Part shown: positions 40,417 through 46,946 of the stretch, piece after piece
Position numbering within the stretch: the stretch's first letter is position 1
How the letters are laid out: each line of letters opens with the position of its first letter
NCBI GenBank assembly: GCA_016218815.1
Contig: JACRCX010000116.1
Coordinates: 1 to 46,946 of the forward strand
Direction: 5' to 3'
DNA: 46,946 nt
DNA from: Deltaproteobacteria bacterium
GTDB taxonomy: Bacteria; Myxococcota_A; Polyangia; DRWM01; JAAZOP01
The notes under the pieces: generated by a model
The model's database searches: none
Told to the model about the DNA's origin: nothing
What the model saw: only the letters and a program-made list of their open reading frames with translations
Program-made: the position numbers and the translations under genes

Positions 40417-43400
40417 ATGAGGCGAGCGAAACTGCCTGCCTGCCTGCCTGCCGGCGTGCTTGTGCTGTGGGTCTTCGTGAGCGGTCGTTCGGCCGCGGAC
40501 GAAGCGGAGATTCACCCGGACGAGCGATCGGTATTCCCGGTGACGTTGTTCCATGCGCCGGACACGGTTCCCGAGCCGTCGCCGAAGGCAGACCTTCCGG
40601 AGGCCCTGACTTGGGAGACATACGTGTCGTTCGGGCGAGACCAGGGAGAGATGCCCTTCTGCGGGTGGTTCGCCAATCTGGGCGTGATCGAGATCCAGTA
40701 CGCCATCAACAACTGTGAGCGACACGGCTTGTTGGGCGGCGGCGTCGTCGCCCCGCACCGCGATCGGTTCGGGAATCCCGACTGCCCCAACCGGCCGATG
40801 GATGATGACCCGTCGGACGACCCGTTCCAGATCTGCCCGTCCACTTGGGGTGCGGCGAGGTCGGTCCGGTACGCCATCGACTTGTCGGAACAGATTCCGC
40901 TTGCCTGTGCCTTCTTGGCCGGCTCCGACAGGTTCTATCATGAGGTCGGAACAACGTTCGAGTTGGCGGCCCCGTACGAATTCCCCTACCAGGACTGGGC
41001 GACGTACCAGATGTGGCCTCCACCGCGCCAGGGCGATCTCGGAATGGTGAACGATCGGATGGGGATCTGCCCGCTTGTCGAATTCGATCGGCCACCAGGT
41101 ACGGACACTATCGTTCCCGACATCCACGAGATGTGGGAACGGGCCATCGCTGCGCACGTGACACCCGGTGGAGGAGACGAAGACGCCTGGCCCTTCTGGT
41201 GCCACGACGCACCGCCGAGCGATCCCGTCTTCTTCCGGCTGGCCGCAGGCGCTTCGTTCGATATGGTGGCCTGCTCCTTCGCCACGTGCGACGAGCTACC
41301 GACTCCGGCCCTGATCGCGTCAACATTGAGTGACGGGTACGCGCTCGTGGCCAGCTACGCCACACCCCACGCGGTGGTCGTTGTCGGATACCGCGACGGA
41401 GGGGAGACCCTTCTCGTCCGGGACAGCTACCCGCACGATGCCTCGGGATACGACGACTTGATCGAGGTACCCTGGGACCGTTTCGTCACCTTCGAGAAGC
41501 TCATCGGATCCGTCGAGAGCTATCGCGCCTCTCCCGCCGCCGGGACTCCCCTCGATGACTGGTTGCTCGGTGATCTGGATGGGGACGAGGTGGTCAACGG
41601 ACTCGATATCTGCAGCGCCTATGACACGACCTGCCCCGATCCGTCCCGCCCGGCATGGTGGTACGGGGATGGGGACTGGTGGCCTGACGATCCCCCACCG
41701 GCCGAGGCCGGATACTGCTCAGGATGCGACCTTTGCGATGGGGTGCGCTATGCTGGACGCATCGACCAGGACCACGATGGCTTGGCCGAGGGATGCGACG
41801 GGTGCCCGCACGTCAGCGCGATCGAGTTCCCAGACACGTGCCGTGGGACCGCCGCGCTACCCATCGTCTTCGCCCCGACAAACGACGCCGACGAATGGGC
41901 CGGGGCCGTTTCGGAAGGCGACGGCATCATGCAGTGCTGCGACCCCTGCCCGCGACGTGCAGCCCGCTACTGGGATGATCCCGACGGTGACGGTGCCGGC
42001 AGGCCCTGCGACCAATGCCCGAACACGCCCACCAGCGACGGCCTGAGTGCCCTCCCGTCGGGGCTCGCCGTCCCGGAACGCTATCGCGGGGTGACCCACC
42101 CGACCTCCGAGAGCGATGCGGACGGCGACACCGTCGGCGATATCTGCGACCTCTGTCCGCTCGACGATCCGGCACGCTCTGGTCGAGGAGGAGGCAGTCG
42201 CAACCGGGACTCGACCGAGGACCTGACGGGCACCGTGCAGGCCGATTCCGACCGTGATGGCGTCGGCAACGACTGCGACAACTGCCGGTGGGTCGACAAC
42301 GTCGATCAGGCGAACTGCAACGAGGGCGACGAGGACGGCGACGGGGCTTCGGACATCAATGGCGACGGCGTGATTCGGCCCAGCCTGGGCGACGCCTGCG
42401 ACCCGTACCCCTGCGTCGACCTCTGCCAGGAGCGGTTCGGCCGCGCGACGTTCGTCGAGAAACCGAAGGTCTGCGACACGTCGACGGGACTCGAGCGCTG
42501 CTCCGCCGTTGACGACGTTCAGATCGACTTCTGTGCCCTGGGATTCGAATCAGGCGTGCCCTCCGACAGCGCTCAGGCTCGCGACGGATTCACCATCCCC
42601 ACCCAGATGAGGGGCTGCGCCTGCCGTCCGTGGCGAATCGATTCGGAACCGGCCGAGGACTGCGAACTGGTCTGCCGGCAGGGTGGGGCTGGCGGCGGCC
42701 GCTGGCGCGACGTCCTGCACGACGGAGGCCGCTCGATACCGGACGTGCATTACCGTCCGCTGTACGGGGAGTACGAGTCGGCCGACGAGGAGTTCGGAGG
42801 GCGCGGCGAGCGCTACGGCCGCACCGGGTATCGCGAGTACTACGCGGGCTGCGACGTCGCCGGATGGTGTGCGACGACGTCGGCGGATCGGCGTCGACGG
42901 CAGGACTGGAGTTGGGTCGCGGATCTCGACGAGTGGTATCTCGGAACGGCCACCGACAACCACTCCCGGAACGCTTGGTTCTGGGGGAAGCCGCTCGCCG
43001 GTGCCGGGTTTGCCGGCTACGTCCAAGAGGTCGGGAACAGCTACGTTTCCCACCGTCAAGTCAGGAACGAGCCCGTCTTTCGGCCTCTGCCCCGCGTGCG
43101 CGTGCGGCTCGGCCCCACCGTCTTCATTCCCTGGACCATCGACCTGCCGCCGTGGTGGCTCGGCGTTCCGCTCATGGCCAATCTGGACGTGTTGCCACCC
43201 GACTGCACCGACTGTGACGACTTTGGGTTCGACACCCCAGGACTCCAGGTCGGCGGGATTCTGATCTCGGAGTGGGACGCCACGAACCGCAACTACGCGA
43301 ACTTGGCCGGCACCAAGAACGTGGATGCCGTGTTCGACCTCAGCGAGCCGGCGATCGCCGTCGCCATCGGCGCCGGGGGACTCGTTTCTGACTACTGGAC

Positions 43401-45225
43401 CTTCGGCGGCGTCGAGTCCGGCGGCGGGTACTCGGACCAGATGTGGCATGCACACGCGCAGGCGGCGCTTGGCCAAGGCGACCTGAATCTGGCTCCGACC
43501 CTTTGGCTGACGTTGTCTCCGCGCACGGAGGGCCAGCCGTGGCCCTCGGCGCGCCGTGGCGCGACCCTCGCGGTCCGCGGCGCCGTGCTTCGGCCGCAGG
43601 CGGTCGGCCCGGGAACGATCGGCGACGGGGCACTCTCGGAGTCGCCTGCCGGAGTCACCGACGGCAAGGAGTCGTCCGTCGGCTTGGTCCTGGTGGGCGG
43701 GCGTGGTTCGAACGGGATCCTGGGCGACGTGTGGTTCAACGACGGCGGACTCTGGTACCTGGCGAATGAATTGCCGGATGCGCCGGGCGGCTTGGCCGAC
43801 AGCACGGCCACGCTCGCGGAGCGGAAGCTCTGGTTGTTCGGCGGCGAAACCGCCGACGGCGTCACCGCGGGTCTGTGGTGGGTCGATCTGGACGGCGGGC
43901 CGGCCGCGCGTGTCCCCGAGAGCGGGCCATGGCCCTCCGCGCGCCGGGGCTCGGCCGTCGCGTTTGACGCCGTGCGCCGACGGCTGGTCGTATTCGGCGG
44001 CCTGGACGGGTCCGGCGCTGGGAAACGTGACGTCTGGGCGTTCAGTCTCCCTGCGAATTCGTGGACCCAGCTTGCGCCGGAGTGCACCGGCAACGGCTGT
44101 CCGGCCGTGACGGGCAAGGAGACGGCCGTCATCGACGCCACGAAGGGCGAGTTGACGGTGCTGGCGGATCCCGCCGGCCCGGATGCAGGCATCCTGTCGT
44201 GGTCCCTGGCGGACGGGATCTGGCAGACGGCCAAGGAGTTGTCGACTCTCCCATCGCAGGAGGATTGCGACGGGGACGGAATGAACGACCTCTTGTGGGG
44301 CGCTCGCTGCGGCTCCGGTTCGAACGGGTTCCCCGACTACGGGAAGATGCGCTGCGACACGGACACCGCAGAGGTCGCTTGCCGCCAGCCCAACATCCCG
44401 GCGGTGGAGCGGACCGGATACTCCATTCCCGGTCTGCGGGCGATCGACGCCGCGGACGGGAAGGTGGTCGCCCTGACCCGACGGCGCGTCGACGTCTTCC
44501 ACGTTGCCCCAGGCGGCGTCCTCGCCGGGGAGCGGAGTATCGCGCTCCCGCGAGACGCTTACGACGTGGCGCTTTGGCGCGATCAAGCCCTGGTGGCGGA
44601 CGCCGACGGCCTGCTCGTCGTGCGGACGACCGACGGAACCACGGCCGGCTCGGTGGACACGTGCGGCAAGGCGCGGCGCGTGTTCGTCGACGGGAACAGG
44701 GCGGTCGTGATCGGCCTGCGAAGCATCGCACTGGTCGACCTGGACGAAGCGGCCGGTCCGGGCATGGGGCAGGATCTGCGCGTCTACCCCGGTCCGCGGG
44801 GCGAGTTGAATGTCGTCGAGGAAACGCGCTGCTCGTGGTGGTACGGCCTCGTCGATGTGGCGTGCGACGTTTCGGGCGCCTGCATCTGGTCTCGCCGGCT
44901 GCCGTCGGCCCTCGACGATCATCGGCTCTTCATCAACCAACTGGTCCGCACCTACGAGCTGGATCTCTCCACGGGGGCCGCATCGGTACCGCCGGTGGTG
45001 AGCGAGTTCCGCACCGGGCTCCTGGGGAGCATCGCCTACGAGTCTCCCTACCTGTACACGAACGGTTTTCACGGCGGCACGGCGGTCTACGACGGCCGAC
45101 CGGATCCCCCGTGGGAGTACGCGGGGGGGCATGACGTTTCGCTGTGGGTGCGCGGCACCGTGACGACCTCAGGATACCGGTTCCTGGCCGACGCCGAGGT
45201 GCTGCGCGTGGCGGTGGAGCAGTGA
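40417..45225 (+). CDS. Secreted papain-like / type-3 calcium repeat / Kelch protein
   Basis: 1,602 residues; ATG 40417 follows GGGAGGG. The signal peptide (LPAGVLVLWVFVSGRSA) lacks a lipobox. Residues about 65-370 form a papain-like domain: GRDQGEMPFCGWFANLGVIE has Gln76 and Cys82 six apart, as Q19/C25 in papain, His318 lies in PHAVVVVGY and the third catalytic position is Asp336 (LVRDSY) where papain has Asn. Residues 390-700 hold thrombospondin-type-3-like loops (DADGDTVGDICDLCPLD, DSDRDGVGNDCDNC). Kelch repeats begin at about 1038 and 1169 (WPSARRG, LVVFGGLDG, DVWAFSL). The final 270 residues look like a second propeller (VFVDGNRAVVIGLRSIALVD). It is probably an exported protease or binding protein. 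Its stop overlaps the next start by four bases. Confidence 0.85.
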   Translation: MRRAKLPACLPAGVLVLWVFVSGRSAADEAEIHPDERSVFPVTLFHAPDTVPEPSPKADLPEALTWETYVSFGRDQGEMPFCGWFANLGVIEIQYAINNCERHGLLGGGVVAPHRDRFGNPDCPNRPMDDDPSDDPFQICPSTWGAARSVRYAIDLSEQIPLACAFLAGSDRFYHEVGTTFELAAPYEFPYQDWATYQMWPPPRQGDLGMVNDRMGICPLVEFDRPPGTDTIVPDIHEMWERAIAAHVTPGGGDEDAWPFWCHDAPPSDPVFFRLAAGASFDMVACSFATCDELPTPALIASTLSDGYALVASYATPHAVVVVGYRDGGETLLVRDSYPHDASGYDDLIEVPWDRFVTFEKLIGSVESYRASPAAGTPLDDWLLGDLDGDEVVNGLDICSAYDTTCPDPSRPAWWYGDGDWWPDDPPPAEAGYCSGCDLCDGVRYAGRIDQDHDGLAEGCDGCPHVSAIEFPDTCRGTAALPIVFAPTNDADEWAGAVSEGDGIMQCCDPCPRRAARYWDDPDGDGAGRPCDQCPNTPTSDGLSALPSGLAVPERYRGVTHPTSESDADGDTVGDICDLCPLDDPARSGRGGGSRNRDSTEDLTGTVQADSDRDGVGNDCDNCRWVDNVDQANCNEGDEDGDGASDINGDGVIRPSLGDACDPYPCVDLCQERFGRATFVEKPKVCDTSTGLERCSAVDDVQIDFCALGFESGVPSDSAQARDGFTIPTQMRGCACRPWRIDSEPAEDCELVCRQGGAGGGRWRDVLHDGGRSIPDVHYRPLYGEYESADEEFGGRGERYGRTGYREYYAGCDVAGWCATTSADRRRRQDWSWVADLDEWYLGTATDNHSRNAWFWGKPLAGAGFAGYVQEVGNSYVSHRQVRNEPVFRPLPRVRVRLGPTVFIPWTIDLPPWWLGVPLMANLDVLPPDCTDCDDFGFDTPGLQVGGILISEWDATNRNYANLAGTKNVDAVFDLSEPAIAVAIGAGGLVSDYWTFGGVESGGGYSDQMWHAHAQAALGQGDLNLAPTLWLTLSPRTEGQPWPSARRGATLAVRGAVLRPQAVGPGTIGDGALSESPAGVTDGKESSVGLVLVGGRGSNGILGDVWFNDGGLWYLANELPDAPGGLADSTATLAERKLWLFGGETADGVTAGLWWVDLDGGPAARVPESGPWPSARRGSAVAFDAVRRRLVVFGGLDGSGAGKRDVWAFSLPANSWTQLAPECTGNGCPAVTGKETAVIDATKGELTVLADPAGPDAGILSWSLADGIWQTAKELSTLPSQEDCDGDGMNDLLWGARCGSGSNGFPDYGKMRCDTDTAEVACRQPNIPAVERTGYSIPGLRAIDAADGKVVALTRRRVDVFHVAPGGVLAGERSIALPRDAYDVALWRDQALVADADGLLVVRTTDGTTAGSVDTCGKARRVFVDGNRAVVIGLRSIALVDLDEAAGPGMGQDLRVYPGPRGELNVVEETRCSWWYGLVDVACDVSGACIWSRRLPSALDDHRLFINQLVRTYELDLSTGAASVPPVVSEFRTGLLGSIAYESPYLYTNGFHGGTAVYDGRPDPPWEYAGGHDVSLWVRGTVTTSGYRFLADAEVLRVAVEQ

Positions 45226-46709
45226 AGCCCGTGCCCAGGAAGCGGACAGCCACTCTCGTGGCCTCTGCCTTGCTCGCGTGGGGGTGCACCTCCGGCCGTG
45301 CGCGGCCTGACGGCGAGGATGCAGGCTGCTCGGCGACCGACTGTGCGGCCGTCTGCGCGGCGGACGGCTTCACGAGCGGGTCGTGCGATGGCGGGACCTG
45401 CGTCTGCTCGCCGGGCGCGGACGTGGGCGACGAGGACGGGGCGGACGTCGGCGTGGACGCAGACGCCGGGTCTTGCGGGGACGACGCCGCGGGATGCAGC
45501 GAGGACGCGCCCGGCGACTCGGACGACGACGTCGGAGACGAGGACGGGGATGGCGTGGAGGCCGAGGCGGAGTCCGACTGCCCGTGCGGGATGTGCGGGC
45601 CGGATGGGGGCCCGCCCGTCCTCGACCCCGACCACCGCGAGGGCGGCAGTCCGGGAATCGTCTGTGATCGCGTCCCGATCGGTCTCAGTCGCCAAGTGAG
45701 CTGGTACGACGTTGCTCCAGGTACCATCGTCTTCACGGGCCAGAGTGACGGGACGAGATACGCGACCAGCGAGGTATACCGGTACCGGACCGACACGGGC
45801 GAGCGGACGGTGATCGATGACCTCCACGACTTGATGGACGTCGGCGTGTACAAGCCGCAGGCCACGAACCCTTCGCTCGACGGCGACTGGGTCGCCTATG
45901 CCGTCTGGTGGCATGAGCCGCCGGGCTGGACGGCGCCGCTCAGCGCCGACTTGCGTCTTGCCCATCTCGTGACCGGGGAGATCCGCATCTTGCGGCGCTA
46001 CGCACCCGGACCGGATGGCACGAGCACCTACATCGATCCGGTTTCCATTGACTACCCGTGGGTCGCCTGGCGGGAAACGCAGGACGGCTGGCGCGTACAC
46101 GCACTGAACATCGAAACCGAGGAGGAGTTCGATGTGGCCCGCAGTACCGTTGACGTCGTCGTGGAGGGCACGTTGCTCGCCACGGAGTCGGGACACGACC
46201 TCATCCTGTTCGACCTGCTCACCGGCACCGACACGCGGCTCGCCGCCGGCCTGCCGGGCGACCGCTGGCATCCCGCGCTCGCTTCCCCGTGGGTCGTCTG
46301 GGTCGACCAACGCGACGGGTTGTGGTGGGATCCGGCGGGATCGGATTCCCAGTGCATCTGGATCAGCGGGTGCTGCGACAACGACATCTACGGCTACAAC
46401 CGGGAGACCGGCGACGAGGTGCCGTTCGTCGTGCGGCACGGAATGCAGGGCGGCCAAGTCACGGCCGACGGGGAGTGGGCCGCGTACGAAGACCATCGGG
46501 ACGGATCCGACGAGCTGTGCGAGGACCACCGTCCCTGCCGGCAGATCTACGCCCTGCACCTGACGACCGGCGTCGAGGTTCGGGTCACCAACTGGCCTGG
46601 CGAGTACCTCCAGCCCGTCGTCTACTCCGGTCGAGTGCTGTTCTCCGAGATGACCAGCTACGCCTATGACCTGTACGACCTTTGGGACTGCAACCTCGTG
46701 GAGCCGTAA
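45222..46709 (+). CDS. Lipoprotein with defensin-like six-Cys module and TolB-like propeller
   Basis: 495 residues from GTG 45222, which overlaps the upstream TGA (GTGA); a second GTG at 45231 would give an equally good signal peptide. The lipobox LLAWGC gives Cys22. Residues 36-62 (45327-45407) are C-x4-C-x3-C-x9-C-x4-C-x-C (CSATDCAAVC, GFTSGSCDGGTCVC), the same spacing as in the lipoprotein at 22256. An Asp/Glu/Gly tether follows to about 125. The remaining 370 residues show TolB/WD40-like blades with alternating V-A-W/Y phrases (DYPWVAWRETQDGWRVHALN, SPWVVWVDQRDG, TADGEWAAYEDHRDGS). Translational coupling to the papain/Kelch gene suggests the two products work together at the cell surface. 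Confidence 0.85.
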   Translation: MKPVPRKRTATLVASALLAWGCTSGRARPDGEDAGCSATDCAAVCAADGFTSGSCDGGTCVCSPGADVGDEDGADVGVDADAGSCGDDAAGCSEDAPGDSDDDVGDEDGDGVEAEAESDCPCGMCGPDGGPPVLDPDHREGGSPGIVCDRVPIGLSRQVSWYDVAPGTIVFTGQSDGTRYATSEVYRYRTDTGERTVIDDLHDLMDVGVYKPQATNPSLDGDWVAYAVWWHEPPGWTAPLSADLRLAHLVTGEIRILRRYAPGPDGTSTYIDPVSIDYPWVAWRETQDGWRVHALNIETEEEFDVARSTVDVVVEGTLLATESGHDLILFDLLTGTDTRLAAGLPGDRWHPALASPWVVWVDQRDGLWWDPAGSDSQCIWISGCCDNDIYGYNRETGDEVPFVVRHGMQGGQVTADGEWAAYEDHRDGSDELCEDHRPCRQIYALHLTTGVEVRVTNWPGEYLQPVVYSGRVLFSEMTSYAYDLYDLWDCNLVEP

Positions 46710-46731
46710 GCCCGGCCCGCCGGACCACGAC

Positions 46732-46751
46732 CATCCCGCTCGAGCGGGATG
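46732..46751. terminator. Perfect 20-bp palindrome after the last lipoprotein gene
   Basis: CATCCCGCTCGAGCGGGATG is perfectly self-complementary and lies 22 bases beyond the TAA. A loopless palindrome makes a cruciform or tight hairpin; no T-run follows at once. It may be a terminator or a dispersed palindromic repeat. Confidence 0.5.
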
Positions 46752-46832
46752 ACCGGGTCGTACTCGTTTTCGTCCGGGTCGGCCGACCGCGCCAAGAGAC
46801 CCTGCCCCTACCAGAAACTCCGTCGGGGCGTC

Positions 46833-46946
46833 ATGACGCGCGTCATCGTCGTGTGCGACGATGCGGCGCACGGCGCGATCGGCGCGTTGGCGGACGCGAT
46901 GGTGGCGGTTCCCGGCGTCGAAGGACGGTTCGGCGCAGCCGGCCGC
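46833..46946 (+). CDS. Start of a gene running off the window, hypothetical
   Basis: ATG 46833 opens MTRVIVVCDDAAHGAIGALA followed by DAMVAVPGVEGRFGAAGR, 38 codons without a stop to the end. The beginning, a hydrophobic strand followed by CDD and a helix, is consistent with a Rossmann-type or flavodoxin/NADPH-quinone-reductase-like first strand, but too little is seen to name it. There is only a weak GGGG upstream. Confidence 0.4.
   Translation, partial: MTRVIVVCDDAAHGAIGALADAMVAVPGVEGRFGAAGR

Noticed and set aside
1..46946. tRNA or rRNA genes
   Set aside because: No cloverleaf with conserved TTC-loop sequence and no rRNA stretch was recognised on reading either strand; a covariance search was not possible.

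Overview
The window is very GC-rich and behaves like a chromosomal segment of a Myxococcota (deltaproteobacterial-type) genome. Evidence seen directly: strong third-position G/C bias, so strong that almost every real gene throws long open frames on its antisense strand; eleven secreted lipoproteins with a lipobox Cys followed by an Asp/Ala/Gly-rich tether; and MopE-type Cys/Asp repeats (CNGxDDDCDG) and CGNGxxExxEECDDG (DUF4215-type) modules, which are typical of that phylum. The assignment is an inference from gene style; no rRNA or tRNA gene was seen.

Layout. 1-3.5 kb: a decayed edge with the 5' end of an IS110-type transposase, an intact stand-alone metallo-beta-lactamase-fold hydrolase, a GNAT fragment, degenerate repeats and an orphan C-terminal coding piece. 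3.6-4.9 kb: a MopE-like lipoprotein. 5.0-7.7 kb: a toxin-antitoxin islet with a broken ParE/RelE toxin, an intact AbrB-Doc pair, a frameshifted NmrA-family gene and an intact HigB-HigA pair behind a clear promoter with a palindromic operator. 7.7-12.7 kb: a minus-strand operon for a SsuABC/TauABC-like ABC importer whose substrate-binding protein is fused to an OmpA-like peptidoglycan-binding domain, with an extra membrane-anchored coiled-coil protein between the ATPase and binding-protein genes. 12.7-15.4 kb: two divergent lipoproteins. 15.5-17.2 kb: an internally deleted aldo/keto reductase that keeps its 4Fe-4S motif, a hairpin terminator and an AAA/DUF4143 ATPase. 17.3-21 kb: a DUF4215 remnant and an HscC-type Hsp70 translationally coupled to a membrane J-like protein without HPD. 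21-37 kb: a run of large secreted lipoproteins, including a 1,571-residue protein whose helical segment and C-terminus recall Tc-toxin A subunits, a Gly-rich beta-helix-like protein, a five-repeat MopE protein and a UshA-like 5'-nucleotidase. 37.4-38.9 kb: an outer-membrane beta-barrel. 38.9-40.4 kb: a repeat-filled gap with an IS91-type transposase scrap. 40.4-46.7 kb: a two-gene unit, a 1,602-residue secreted protein with a papain-like domain, type-3 calcium repeats and Kelch repeats, overlapped by a lipoprotein carrying a six-Cys defensin-like module.

Taken together, the window is mainly cell-surface inventory (tethered Cys-rich and propeller proteins, an envelope-anchored importer, an outer-membrane barrel) interrupted by toxin-antitoxin modules and eroded mobile or duplicated DNA. 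The best candidates for undescribed biology are the OmpA-fused importer operon, the twice-occurring CS-alpha-beta-like module in lipoproteins, the Tc-like lipoprotein, and the papain/Kelch protein coupled to a defensin-like lipoprotein.
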